A stretch of DNA of 35,182 bases from a virus. The translations under genes were made by a program, and so were the position numbers. Where the stretch lies: positions 1-35,182 of IMG/VR virus record IMGVR_UViG_3300036715_004472; one strand, written 5' to 3'. Shown one piece after another: positions 22,053-30,209 of this stretch; positions within the stretch are counted from its first letter, which is position 1; every line of letters starts with the position of its first letter. Under the pieces are notes generated by a model. That model worked only from the letters and a program-made list of their open reading frames with translations, did not search any database and had not been told where the DNA came from.

Positions 22053-23722
22053 TGAAGTACTACAAAGCCTTGTTGGATTTCGCCGGTGTCATTGGCCAGC
22101 GCACGACCGAGGGCCATCAGCATGGCCATGGGGCCGTCGATCTTGTTTTCTTCGCGCTCCTTTGTCGGGGAGCGCAGCTCGTTGAACTTGGAAATCTTGA
22201 CCACCAGGTTGGAGACCATCCAGGTCATGACCGGGTTGCCGTCAAACTTCAGCTTCTTTTCCAGCACCAGGTTCTCCACCTGGATCAGCGGCGGCGTGTA
22301 GAACATCGCGCGCTGGGTGATCTCCACCAGCGGCAGGCCTTCCTCGATCAGCTTGCCGGCGAAGTACATGGACAGGGCCGGGTCGAAGGCGATCTCTTGC
22401 ACGTCGAACTGGCGGCAGTAGCTGCGCATGTCCTCGGCCACCACGTCGAAGTCCGTGATGTCGCCATCTGTGACCTGCACATAGTTTTGCCTGGCCCAGC
22501 CGCTCAGATGGGCGTTGCCGCTCTCATGCACCGCCAGCTCGTTCAGGTAGAGCCGGATGAACACGTACCAAATGCCCTCGCGGTAGAACACCAGGCAGAG
22601 GGCGGCGAAGTCTTTCTTCTGCGCCAGGTCCAGGCCCATGAAGCAACGCTCGCCCTGGAAGTCGGCCAGGCTCATGCAGACGTCTGCACAGCGCGCCCAG
22701 GCCACCATGTCCATCCACGGGCTCTCACCGCTAACCCAGACGTTGAGCCGCTTGGTCAGGAAGTTGTTCATCGCCGACGGCATGGCGGCGGCCTTGCGGG
22801 CGGCGGCTTCCATGTCGTCCAGCAGAACGGAGACCAGCCAGTTCGGGTTGGCCTTGGCCCAGCTGCTGGGCAGCAGCGGGTCGTCGCCTTCGTCGATGGT
22901 GTAGATGATCCCGAACATGCTCGGGTCATCGATCACGCTCTCCAGCACCTTGGTGATGTGGGTGCGGCGCTCGTAGCAGATGCCGCTGCGGTCGCTGCCG
23001 GCGGTGGTGATGTTCCACAGCAGGGACTGCTCGCGGGCGCCGCGCGCGGTGTCGATCACATCATAGACGGCGCGCGTCTTGTGCGCGTGCAGCTCGTCGA
23101 TGCAGGCGAAGTGGATGTTTAGTCCGTCCAGCGTGCTGCCCTCGGACGCCAGCGGCAGGAACTTGCTGGCGGTGGCCGCGACCGTGATGCTGTGCTGCAG
23201 GATGGCCACGCCCAGGTAGGTGCGCAGATCCGGCGTGCGCTCGGCCATGGCCTTGGCATCGTCGAACACGATGCGTGCCTGGTCGCGGGTGGTGGCGGCG
23301 GAGTAGACCTCGGCACCGTGCTCGCCGTCGCCGGCCAGCATGAAGAGGGCGATGCCGCTGGACAGCGTTGACTTGGCGTTCTTGCGGGGCACCTCGATGT
23401 AGGCCTCGCGGAAGCGCCGCAGGCCGGTGTCGCGGTGAATCCAGCCGAACACCGTGGTGATGATGAAGCACTGCCAGGGCTCCAGCTTGATCAGCCGGCG
23501 CTCGCGTGCCCACTTGCCCTTGATGTGCGGCAGGCCTTCAATGAAGTCGCAGGGCTTAGTGGCCAGGGCGGCGTCGAAGATCCACGGCCATTCGGCAGAG
23601 GGTTCGCGCGCCAGATCTGCGGCCTGGCGCTCCACGGCCAGGCGCACCCATTTGCAGGCCGGGATCTCGCCCGCCTGGATGCGCCGCGCATATTCGTGCG
23701 CAGCGATGACGTAGCGGTTCAC
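22049..23722 (-). CDS. Terminase large subunit
   Basis: A 557-residue packaging motor with ATPase and nuclease. It starts at GTG (23720-23722), overlapping the small subunit stop as GTGA. N-terminal ATPase: Walker A variant VPRKNAKST at 111-119, Walker B FACIDELHAH at 205-214, and the C-motif-like WNITTAG at 236-242. C-terminal RNase H-like nuclease: GLDLAQKKDF (D365, D371), IAFDPA (D447) and KIDGPMAM (D529). All acidic residues expected are present. The length and order match the Terminase_1/HK97-like class. Confidence 0.95.
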   Translation of the reverse strand: MNRYVIAAHEYARRIQAGEIPACKWVRLAVERQAADLAREPSAEWPWIFDAALATKPCDFIEGLPHIKGKWARERRLIKLEPWQCFIITTVFGWIHRDTGLRRFREAYIEVPRKNAKSTLSSGIALFMLAGDGEHGAEVYSAATTRDQARIVFDDAKAMAERTPDLRTYLGVAILQHSITVAATASKFLPLASEGSTLDGLNIHFACIDELHAHKTRAVYDVIDTARGAREQSLLWNITTAGSDRSGICYERRTHITKVLESVIDDPSMFGIIYTIDEGDDPLLPSSWAKANPNWLVSVLLDDMEAAARKAAAMPSAMNNFLTKRLNVWVSGESPWMDMVAWARCADVCMSLADFQGERCFMGLDLAQKKDFAALCLVFYREGIWYVFIRLYLNELAVHESGNAHLSGWARQNYVQVTDGDITDFDVVAEDMRSYCRQFDVQEIAFDPALSMYFAGKLIEEGLPLVEITQRAMFYTPPLIQVENLVLEKKLKFDGNPVMTWMVSNLVVKISKFNELRSPTKEREENKIDGPMAMLMALGRALANDTGEIQQGFVVLQ

Positions 23723-24306
23723 ACCCTGGTGGCGAACTGCGCGAAGCGGCTGACGTTCGACTGGGCCGGCTCTTCCAAGCCAGGGATTGGCACCTGGGTG
23801 GACACGAAGTTGGAAGCCTGCACGCGGCCGCGCGCCGCCGGGCTTAGGCCGAAGTGCATCAGGTAGCGGTTCACCTGCTCACGGTGCTTGCCGAGCAACT
23901 GCACAATGACGCTCTGCTGCTCGTAGCCGCTGGGCGTGGTGGATCGGCTGGCCTGGTAGACGGCCTCGGCGTAGTCGCCCTTGCCGCCCTTCGCTTGCTT
24001 GTCCGCTTCAACAAAACGGGAGACCTTGCCCTCGAAGGCCAGCTCCAGCTCAGCCAGGCGGCCGGCGGCTTGGCAGTAGAGCGCAAGCGCGGTGCGGTCC
24101 AGGCCGCTGATCAGGCCCAGCTCTTCCAGCAGCGGCGTGATGCGCTTCCACTCCTTGCGGGCTTCCGGGCTCAAGTGCCGGGGCGGCGACGGGATCTCGA
24201 TTCGCGGATTGACGCCGCCAGACAAATCGAGCGCGCGCTTGCCCGGATTCCCTTCCAGTACCTTCAGCTGGACTGGCTTCGGCAACGGACCCCGACTACC
24301 TGACAT
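23719..24306 (-). CDS. Terminase small subunit, P27 family
   Basis: A 195-residue DNA-recognition subunit (ATG 24304-24306). The N-terminus has the P27 hallmark GPLPKPVQLKVLEGNPGKR, followed by PSPPRHLSPEARKEWKRITP and helical regions (LDRTALALYCQAAGRLAE; SVIVQLLGKHREQVNRYL). Its ATG follows a run of seven G on the coding strand that may serve as ribosome binding site. The packaging recognition site is likely near the gene, as in other phages of this class, but no cos or pac sequence can be read directly. Confidence 0.92.
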   Translation of the reverse strand: MSGSRGPLPKPVQLKVLEGNPGKRALDLSGGVNPRIEIPSPPRHLSPEARKEWKRITPLLEELGLISGLDRTALALYCQAAGRLAELELAFEGKVSRFVEADKQAKGGKGDYAEAVYQASRSTTPSGYEQQSVIVQLLGKHREQVNRYLMHFGLSPAARGRVQASNFVSTQVPIPGLEEPAQSNVSRFAQFATRV

Positions 24307-24376
24307 GGGATACCCCCCCCATCAATACTTGCGCATGTGAAAAATTGGCGAACCGTTCGGTTTCCGGTCTGTCCGC

Positions 24377-24745
24377 CTACCCTTTTGCCCTCCCCCCTAC
24401 CCCTCTGGCCCTCAATCTTTCGGCCAGCGATTTCGCCTCATGGCAGCCATCACACAAGCCCTGGGCGTTGTCGTTTGTGTCCTCACCGCCCTCGCCCAGT
24501 GGCACGATGTGATCGCGCTCTGTAGCGAGTCTTACGAAGCCGAGCTTGCGGCACTCCACACACAGAGGGTTGCGGGAGAACAGATCAGCACGCAGCTGCT
24601 GCAGCTTGCGACCAGTGATCCGCTTGGTTACTGTGGTCTTCTTCGACCAGACCGGACGCGGGTGAGCCTCGCATCGGCCGGTACCGTCACGCACCAGCAC
24701 GCCACAGCCTGGATGACTGCATGGCTTCGGTGGTGCACTGGGCAT
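24377..24745 (-). CDS. HNH endonuclease
   Basis: A 122-residue nuclease (ATG 24743-24745 with GAGG upstream). Two zinc-binding CxxC pairs (CVEC and CDGC, residues in the second half) flank the catalytic core, whose ATERDHIVPLGEGGEDTNDNAQGLC contains the DH pair and Asn residues of HNH motifs. An N-terminal CSHPGCGVLV adds another small zinc site. Encoded right before the terminase genes, it fits the HK97 gp74-like class where the nuclease works with terminase during packaging, an inference from position and family. Confidence 0.9.
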   Translation of the reverse strand: MPSAPPKPCSHPGCGVLVRDGTGRCEAHPRPVWSKKTTVTKRITGRKLQQLRADLFSRNPLCVECRKLGFVRLATERDHIVPLGEGGEDTNDNAQGLCDGCHEAKSLAERLRARGVGGRAKG

Positions 24746-24838
24746 GATGGCCTCAGAGGTTTCGGCTTGCTAAAGGCCTGGAGTGTCCCGATTCCACTTT
24801 CGGAATTGCTTCCGAGCCAGGCGGCGGCATGTGTCTCG

Positions 24839-24941
24839 GTGCAGCAGTACGATTCGAACGTACGTAGACCGGTGCGTTGGCTCCATTCGCCCCACCGGCC
24901 CTGTTGAAATGGTCACCCTTAAGCCACTCAGGCATGCCGCA
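24839..24941 (-). ncRNA. Degenerate tRNA-like sequence
   Basis: In the 314-bp gene-free stretch 24746-25059, the minus strand shows tRNA landmarks. These are a 7-bp acceptor (TGCGGCA/TGCTGCA, one G-U), a D-arm-like CCTGAGTGGCTTAAGG, and a perfect T arm (GTACG-TTCGAAT-CGTAC). A variable-arm-like CCGGTG...CACCGG helix lies between. The central part is too long by about 14 bases, and the only loop resembling an anticodon loop (TTTCAAC, anticodon TCA) is flanked by poorly pairing stems. No CCA end is coded. It may be a decayed tRNA, a recombination remnant or a tRNA-like element; functional tRNA is doubtful. Confidence 0.4.
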
Positions 24942-25059
24942 TAAATAAGAAGGCTCAGCAAGGTCTCCCCTGCCGGGCCAGGCTGTCAACTCGATTGGTG
25001 GTGCCACACGAAATCCACAGCTTGCCTGAAATGTACCAACAATGTCTATGGTGTAAAAC

Positions 25060-25479
25060 TCATTTCGCGCGACGCAGCGTGCCTATGACGCGCAGTTGCG
25101 TTTGTGCAACGACTAGCGGCTTGGGCCTGGCATCGAACCAGTCACGCAGCGCGCGATCGGCTGCTGCCAGGTTTGCGTGCACTGTGGATGGCGATGTGCA
25201 CTGAAGCTTGGCTGTGCCGTTGATACCCTTGCCTTCCAGGTAGTACAGCTCCAAGGTCCGAAAGAGGATCGGCCGTGGAATCTCCAGCGACTTCACCGCT
25301 TGATCCGTGACGCTGGCATCCACCTCGTCAACTGGGATTGTTGACTCACGATAGCGGTCAGTGTTGGCATCATTCAAAAAAGCCGACTGGCTGCTGAACC
25401 CCAGCCCGCCACCCATCTCCTTCGACTTGTACAGCGCCCAGTTCTTCAGCTTCTGCTCCACCCATTCAATGCGTGCCAT
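25060..25479 (-). CDS. Putative late transcription regulator (Q/RinA/ArpU-like helix-turn-helix)
   Basis: A 139-residue protein (ATG 25477-25479). The opening IEWVEQKLKNWALYKSKEMGG recalls antitermination/late regulators of Proteobacteria phages (Trp in a short N-terminal helix). The middle has EVDASVTDQAVKSLEIPRPIL and a sigma-region-4-like end, LELYYLEGKGINGTAKLQ, then STVHANLAAADRALRDW, compatible with a DNA-binding helix-turn-helix. It sits directly ahead of the nuclease-terminase-head operon, as Q-type factors do. The terminator-like hairpins within that operon would fit an antiterminator. Family assignment is tentative. Confidence 0.55.
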   Translation of the reverse strand: MARIEWVEQKLKNWALYKSKEMGGGLGFSSQSAFLNDANTDRYRESTIPVDEVDASVTDQAVKSLEIPRPILFRTLELYYLEGKGINGTAKLQCTSPSTVHANLAAADRALRDWFDARPKPLVVAQTQLRVIGTLRRAK

Positions 25480-25795
25480 GGGCCACCCCCTCGGTGCAGA
25501 CGTTTGCAGTGGGCATGTCGGGCTGCACTGCAGCTGCGCCGCCCCATATCACCAGGAACGTGTAGCCGTAGAGCCCGACCAGCTCATCCAGCCTGCGGTA
25601 CATGGTCCGGTCGGCCGGTGGCACGCCCACAACCCTGTTGCGCTCCACCGCGTAAAAGCAACCGCCCTCGCCCTTCAACCCACGGCGCACCAGCGCGTAG
25701 GCCTCATTGCCGATCTGCCGCGTCTTTTCCTGAATGGCCCTGTAGGTCATTGGCATGCTAGCCTTGATGTCTGCAATCTGCTCTTCCACTGTCAT
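25466..25795 (-). CDS. Hypothetical phage protein (109 aa) ahead of late regulator
   Basis: Strong AGGAG precedes ATG (25793-25795), and its end overlaps the next gene by 14 bases. N-terminal helices (VEEQIADIKASMPMTYRAIQ) and a GLKGEGGCFYAVERNRVVGV segment, then a hydrophobic YGYTFLVIWG. In many betaproteobacterial phages a gene of this size lies just before the late regulator. I cannot assign a function. Confidence 0.68.
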   Translation of the reverse strand: MTVEEQIADIKASMPMTYRAIQEKTRQIGNEAYALVRRGLKGEGGCFYAVERNRVVGVPPADRTMYRRLDELVGLYGYTFLVIWGGAAAVQPDMPTANVCTEGVAHGTH

Positions 25796-26169
25796 GGTGT
25801 TCTCCTACCCGTCCAGACGTCCACTTAAATCCATTGATGTCATCACACACACAAACCTGCTCGCGCACACGTGTGCGCGCGCACCCGCCCACATCACGTG
25901 CGCCCGTTGGAACCCTCGCGCGCGTTGGACAATGCAGCGGCTCAACCCGGTGTTTCCTCAGAACTACCGTGCTGGTGCGCTCCATGCCAAACGGTGGACG
26001 CCTGGACGTCCACGCCGGCGCGACCCGTGCGCGCTACGTCATCGGTGCATGGACCGATGTCCCCGCCACCGCGCCACAGCACCGACCGCCAATCTTGCGT
26101 CTAGGCAGTGCTGCTACGCGGCAGGTTTCCCACACCACGACCTTTTCGGGCGCGCATGCCCTTCGCTGG
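25796..26169. promoter_or_regulatory. Gene-free region with palindromes; candidate origin or late control region
   Basis: No supportable gene lies in these 374 bases. They hold an 18-bp perfect palindrome CGCGCACACGTGTGCGCG (25862-25879), the inverted repeats GTGGACG/CGTCCAC (25994-26013) and CATCGGT/ACCGATG (26040-26059), and a direct repeat GACGTCCAC at 25816 and 26005. The region directly follows the primase-helicase gene. A replication origin or promoter/operator for the late regulator are the two leading readings. No convincing sigma-70 hexamers were found on inspection. Confidence 0.5.
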
Positions 26170-28815
26170 TCAAAATGGCGTGTCATCGTCTACCTCGTTG
26201 TTTCCCCCTGCGCCGGGGGCCTCGTCCTCGCCGGCGGCCTGCGCCGGCTCCTCGTCATCCAATATCCGGGGCGGCCACACCGCCGGCTGCTTGTAGCCGC
26301 GCCGGCGCGCACCCCCGCCCTCGCGGCCGTGTTCCCAGCCGTGGGCCTCCAGCCAGCCGCGTATCTGGCTCTCCAGCAGGCTGCTGCTCTTGGCCGGGTC
26401 CGCGCCCAGGGCCACCACCAGGCTGTCCAGCGTCACGAACGCAGTCAGCTGGTTCAGGCCCACCGTCGCCTTGCCCTCAGTGCCTGGCGCACCCTCACGC
26501 GTCAGCAGCTCATACAGGCGGCTCTGCACCGCCGTCTCCACCAGGCGCAGGCGCTGCTCGGGCTCGAAGAACTCTATCTCCTCCTCCGGCGTGGGCGCGT
26601 AGCGCTCCCCCTGGCGGTACAACGCCATGGCCTCGGCAAACAGCAGCGCGCGGTATTTGCGCAGCCACTCCAGCTTGATGCGCTGCTCGATCCAGATCGG
26701 CCAGAAGCGCCGGTTGCCGGTCAGGTCATACAGGTAGACCTTCTTGTTCGTGCTGCAGAAGATCACGCACTGGCGCGGGTGCGCCTGCACGAATCGCCCA
26801 TACGCACCCCGGAAGCGGTCAATGGTGGAGCTGAAGAACTGCTTCACCTGCTCGCTGTCCGCCTTGCGCAGGGCCGTCAGCTCGCTCAGCTCGTAACCCC
26901 AAAGGCCCTCCAGCTGCTCAAAGCCATCCTTGCCGTTGCCAATGTCAAAGTGCGTGTCGCTGAAGAATTCCTCGCCCACCAGGGTCTTGACGAAGGTGCT
27001 CTTGCCCACACCAGGCAGGCCCTCCAGCACCGGCGAGTAGTCAAACTTGCAGCCCGGCTTCATCACCCGCGCCACCATGCCGATCAGCAGGAAGCGGCCC
27101 ACCATCTCCAGGTAGCGCTTGCGCTTGGGCTTCAGCTTGGCCGGGTCCATGCCCAGCACGTGGATCAGCCATTTATCGATGCGCGTGGTGCCGTCATGCT
27201 CCAGCTCACGCAGCCAGTCGCGCACCGGGTGAAAGCGCCGCTCATCGGCCACCGTGTCCATGGCCTCGGCCAGGGCCGCGCGTGACGCCGCCTTGATCTT
27301 GTACGTGGTGCTCAGCCAATCACCCAGCCGCAGATCGTCGCTGTCTTTCAGCGGCCCCGCTTCCGCCCGCCAGGGCCACGGCACGATGGTGGATGGCGCA
27401 CCCGTCAGCTCGTTGAAGCCCAGGCACTCCCGCAGCAGCGGCGCCTTGCGCAGGGCGTTGAGAATCAGCTTGCGCGTGGGCTGGATCTCGTGCACGCCCT
27501 TGAGCTTCATCTCCTCGACCATGAACCGCAGCACATCGGCAAACGCATCATCGCCGTCCCCAGGTTCACCGGGGCCATCGCGATTTTTTTCCGCCAGCGC
27601 TGGCGGCTCGGGCTCGCCGTCCTTGCGGGCGCGGGCGGCCTGCAGCGGCTGCGCCTGTCCGAAGAAGGCAGCGATGCGCTGCCAGTCCCACCCATCGTGC
27701 AGGATCGCGTCCGCGCAGTCCCAGCCGTCCGGCACAGCCAGCGGCTCGGGAATGGGCAGCAGCTGCACCGTGCAGCCCTGCTCATCGCGCAACAGCGCGC
27801 CAATGCCCACCATCGCGGCCATGCCCGGTTGCTTGTCCACCGGCAGCAGCAGCTTGGTCATCTGCGCGATCTGGCGAGCCATGTCATCAGCGCAGGCCTC
27901 GCGCTCGGCCTTGGTCAGCGGCTCGCGCTTGGCGTCGCAGTCGGGCCACAGCAGCACGGTGCTGCTCTGCAGCCAGGACCACTCCGCCTTGCGCCAGGCC
28001 TTGCTGCCACCTGGCCAGCTGGCCACGATGTAGACGCCCGGTGTGTGCTCCTGCAGCAGCTGGTGCAGGATGTCGGCCTTCTTCTCCCCTTCCACCAGCA
28101 CCACGGTGGGCACCATGTCAGGAAAGGTTGACGACTGCGGCGGCGCCTTGCCGCCCGGAAAGTACAGCGGCCGCGGTTCGTCCCATTGCTTCCAGTGCCA
28201 CTTGCTGGCGCCATCGCGCCCGCTGGTGCACCAGGTGTAGGGCAGCGTCTCCTTGCCGCCCTCGCTGGTCTTGAACCGCACCACATAGCCATACAGCGCG
28301 CCGTCGATCTCATAGCGCGCCGTGTGCTCAATGTCCTCAGCCTTGCGGTTCCAGTGCTTGAAGGTGGCGGCCGGCGCGTTGTCCGGCACCGGCGTCACGG
28401 TGCGCCAGCCCTCATCGCTCTTGGGTGGTGGCGGCGGCGGCGGCGGTGGCGGCCGTGGCGCGCGCAGTTCCGGCGCCGGGCCAGGCGCGGCCACCACGCC
28501 CGCCACATCCTCCAGGCCATGCTCCCGCGCCAGCTCCACGGCGGCCTTGCCCATGGTGAGGTCGTGCACCTTCGCATACAGGCTGACCAGGTCGTTGCCC
28601 TTTTCGTCGCTGGCGAAGTCGGCCCATTTGCCGTTGGTGAGGTTGACCGAGCAGCTGCTGCCCGCCCCGCCGCTGAGCGACCCGCACACGTATTCATGCC
28701 CGCGCTGCGCACCGCCTGGCAGCCACATCGGCACCAGGGTGTGCGCCAGGGGGAGCAGCGCCGCTGCCAGTGCCGAGAAGTTGATCGGCGGCAGATGGTT
28801 GTTGCCAGTGGCCAT
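26170..28815 (-). CDS. Primase-helicase with TOPRIM-like and VirE/VapE-type ATPase domains
   Basis: An 881-residue replication protein (ATG 28813-28815, AAGGT upstream). The N-terminus (about 30-105) resembles a primase zinc-like or DUF3987-type entry (GGAQRGHEYVCGS; WADFASDEKGNDLVSLY). Ten consecutive prolines at 122-131 form a linker. A TOPRIM-like core follows (VVLVEGEKKAD at 238-248, PDCDA at 291-295). The C-terminal VirE/VapE ATPase has Walker A EGLPGVGKST at 598-607, then LEGLWGYELSEL and FRGAYGRFVQAHPRQCVIF with a following CSTNK sensor. It probably primes and unwinds phage DNA. The acidic C-terminus (DDEEPAQAAGEDE) may contact partner proteins. Good coding quality throughout. Confidence 0.9.
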   Translation of the reverse strand: MATGNNHLPPINFSALAAALLPLAHTLVPMWLPGGAQRGHEYVCGSLSGGAGSSCSVNLTNGKWADFASDEKGNDLVSLYAKVHDLTMGKAAVELAREHGLEDVAGVVAAPGPAPELRAPRPPPPPPPPPPKSDEGWRTVTPVPDNAPAATFKHWNRKAEDIEHTARYEIDGALYGYVVRFKTSEGGKETLPYTWCTSGRDGASKWHWKQWDEPRPLYFPGGKAPPQSSTFPDMVPTVVLVEGEKKADILHQLLQEHTPGVYIVASWPGGSKAWRKAEWSWLQSSTVLLWPDCDAKREPLTKAEREACADDMARQIAQMTKLLLPVDKQPGMAAMVGIGALLRDEQGCTVQLLPIPEPLAVPDGWDCADAILHDGWDWQRIAAFFGQAQPLQAARARKDGEPEPPALAEKNRDGPGEPGDGDDAFADVLRFMVEEMKLKGVHEIQPTRKLILNALRKAPLLRECLGFNELTGAPSTIVPWPWRAEAGPLKDSDDLRLGDWLSTTYKIKAASRAALAEAMDTVADERRFHPVRDWLRELEHDGTTRIDKWLIHVLGMDPAKLKPKRKRYLEMVGRFLLIGMVARVMKPGCKFDYSPVLEGLPGVGKSTFVKTLVGEEFFSDTHFDIGNGKDGFEQLEGLWGYELSELTALRKADSEQVKQFFSSTIDRFRGAYGRFVQAHPRQCVIFCSTNKKVYLYDLTGNRRFWPIWIEQRIKLEWLRKYRALLFAEAMALYRQGERYAPTPEEEIEFFEPEQRLRLVETAVQSRLYELLTREGAPGTEGKATVGLNQLTAFVTLDSLVVALGADPAKSSSLLESQIRGWLEAHGWEHGREGGGARRRGYKQPAVWPPRILDDEEPAQAAGEDEAPGAGGNNEVDDDTPF

Positions 28816-28818
28816 GCG

Positions 28819-29130
28819 CTACCTTGCCGGCCAGCCTGAAATGATGCGCTGCAGGTCCATCGCGGTGAACTCGTTCAGGTCCACGAAGGGCGCGCGGTCT
28901 GCGTCGGGGGGCGGGTCGGGCAGGTCATACACCACCTTGGGGCGGTTGCGGTCGGCCTCTTTGACCTCTTCCTTCTGCACCAGCTTGTTGGCGCGCACCA
29001 GGTTGCGCAGCTGCGCCAGTGCCATGGACTTGCCCACGTTGGCGCGCGCGGCAATCTCGGCGCCGGTGCCTGGGCCTTCGCGCTGGATGGCGCCGATCAG
29101 CGCCAGGCTGGTTTCGCCCAATGGCCTCAT
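28819..29130 (-). CDS. Small winged-helix DNA-binding protein
   Basis: A 103-residue protein from MRPLGETSLALIGAIQ (ATG 29128-29130, overlapping the upstream stop). Residues 8-60 are a clear winged helix-turn-helix: LIGAIQREGPGTGAEIAARA, then NVGKSMALAQLRNLVRANKL and the wing VQKEEVKEADRNRPKVVYDL. It may regulate its own operon or help load the primase-helicase, whose gene starts three bases after its stop. The long frame extending to 29496 is rejected in favour of this internal ATG. Confidence 0.75.
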   Translation of the reverse strand: MRPLGETSLALIGAIQREGPGTGAEIAARANVGKSMALAQLRNLVRANKLVQKEEVKEADRNRPKVVYDLPDPPPDADRAPFVDLNEFTAMDLQRIISGWPAR

Positions 29131-29471
29131 GCGCGGCGCCGCTCCTCGATCACCTGCTCCATGATGGACAGGCCCTCGCGGTACATCAGCCACTGGCTGA
29201 TGACGCGGTTGCCGCACGCGTGCTGAAACACCTGGATGTGCTCGGCCGGCAAGTTGCGCTTGCCCGGCTTGGCGCTCACGTAGTCGGTGATGTGCGCGGC
29301 ATAGAGGCCGGTCTCCTCGGCCAGCTGCGCCTGCGTAAGGCGCGGGCGCGTGCGCTGCAGCCAGCAGGTGTGCACCGCCTCGCGGTACGACTGGATGGAC
29401 TCCACCACAGTCTGAGAGAGAAAGCTGGGCCCCTTGTAGAGGGTCAGCATCGGAAGTTCGAGTTGCATCAT
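29127..29471 (-). CDS. HTH-domain protein, first gene of leftward operon
   Basis: A 114-residue protein starting at 29471 (or two codons later). Residues about 42-75 have a helix-turn-helix of the Cro/C1 type (LTQAQLAEETGLYAAHITDY, then VSAKPGKRNLP), followed by helices (HIQVFQHACGNRVISQWLM). N-terminal residues 1-25 are a short leader. It is the first gene of the leftward operon, and its upstream region carries three copies of a 10-bp repeat (29493, 29544, 29556) that may be its own binding sites. A role in replication control, like lambda cII or O-region regulators, is possible. Confidence 0.75.
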   Translation of the reverse strand: MMQLELPMLTLYKGPSFLSQTVVESIQSYREAVHTCWLQRTRPRLTQAQLAEETGLYAAHITDYVSAKPGKRNLPAEHIQVFQHACGNRVISQWLMYREGLSIMEQVIEERRRA

Positions 29472-29681
29472 TTCCAGGCACCACCTTGAAAAACACCAGT
29501 TGAGAGCCGCTAAGAGCGGGCGTTATTAATAAATTTCATCGAAACACCAGTTGCCACACCAGTTGAATGAGGGCGAAAATTTTTTTGATGCACCCCTCAC
29601 GAATCAAGAATTGGCGGACTCCCGCAATCGGTGGAAAATGCCGGCAGATCATCTCCAACACCACCACCGAAAGGGGAGCCC
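29472..29681. promoter_or_regulatory. Divergent control region with three copies of ACACCAGTTG
   Basis: Between the leftward operon (start 29471) and the rightward gene at 29682, the 10-mer ACACCAGTTG occurs at 29493-29502, 29544-29553 and 29556-29565; the last two are 12 bp apart, about one helical turn. The minus strand has an AT-rich TTTATTAAT just after them that could serve as a -10 element. A small inverted repeat CCGCT-AAG-AGCGG sits at 29507-29519. The rest is AT-richer than its surroundings. Confidence 0.6.
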
Positions 29682-29942
29682 ATGAAACAAGAACGCAAGA
29701 CGGAACTGCTGAGCCGCCTACCCATGTACGACGACCAGGGACGCGAGGTCGTGGTGCCCGTAACTGGGCAATACATGCGCCAGCAATTCCAGGACGGCAC
29801 GTGGACCGATTGGCTCTTGGAGCACATGACGTTCAGCTGTCCTCAAGGCCCGGTGAACAAGCTGGACGGCCTGGAGGGAGAGTGGTTCGAGATTGTTTCG
29901 ACGGGCACTCGGATTCGCCTTCGTCCAGCGGCACAAGCCTGA
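29682..29942 (+). CDS. Hypothetical early protein (86 aa)
   Basis: Starts MKQERKTELLSRLPMYDDQG with a strong AAGGGGAG before the ATG (29682). Beta-rich: GREVVVPVTGQYMRQQF, WTDWLLEHMTFSCPQG, then WFEIVSTGTRIRLRP. It resembles small phage proteins of unknown function with a compact fold. Its last 110 bases overlap, antisense, the end of the minus-strand gene at 29833-30144. I do not recognise the family. Confidence 0.7.
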   Translation: MKQERKTELLSRLPMYDDQGREVVVPVTGQYMRQQFQDGTWTDWLLEHMTFSCPQGPVNKLDGLEGEWFEIVSTGTRIRLRPAAQA

Positions 29943-30144
29943 ATCTCGTCACGGCCCGTGCAGCCAGGTCCCCACTGCCAGGCGGAAGGCACTTCACCAC
30001 CGTCAGCATGGGGAAGCTGCTACCTTCAATGTGCAATGTGGCCGACACAATGCGGGCAGGGTCCAGGCCAGCAGCCTTGAGAAATGGCAAGAATGCCTTA
30101 TTGACCTCGGTTGGGACCGGGCCTTTTGCCTGTTCATCAGCCAT
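29833..30144 (-). CDS. Hypothetical small protein overlapping an opposing gene
   Basis: A 103-residue frame with an excellent AAGGAG six bases before ATG (30142-30144). Residues 1-60 look genuine (NKAFLPFLKAAGLDPARIVS, ATLHIEGSSFPMLTVVKCLPP), while the last ~37 residues lie opposite the 3' end of the rightward gene and have shadow-like composition (SKQSRTTLPPGRPACSPG). The true protein may be the N-terminal part with a dispensable tail. Function unknown; it stands in a small cluster of leftward genes between 30144 and 31022. Confidence 0.6.
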   Translation of the reverse strand: MADEQAKGPVPTEVNKAFLPFLKAAGLDPARIVSATLHIEGSSFPMLTVVKCLPPGSGDLAARAVTRFRLVPLDEGESECPSKQSRTTLPPGRPACSPGLEDS

Positions 30145-30209
30145 GCGTAGCTCCTTGTGTTGCGCCGGCCTGCCCGGCGCAAAATGGATGGTTCAGGAGG
30201 CATTGATTC

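Noticed and set aside
24307-24320. Run of seven G before the small terminase start, as a phase-variable switch
   Set aside because: It lies outside the reading frame, is short, and can simply act as a G-rich ribosome binding site.
25834-27285. 483-codon plus-strand frame across the palindrome region and the primase-helicase C-terminus
   Set aside because: Mostly antisense to the convincing VirE/VapE ATPase domain and rich in Arg/Leu/His/Gln without motifs.
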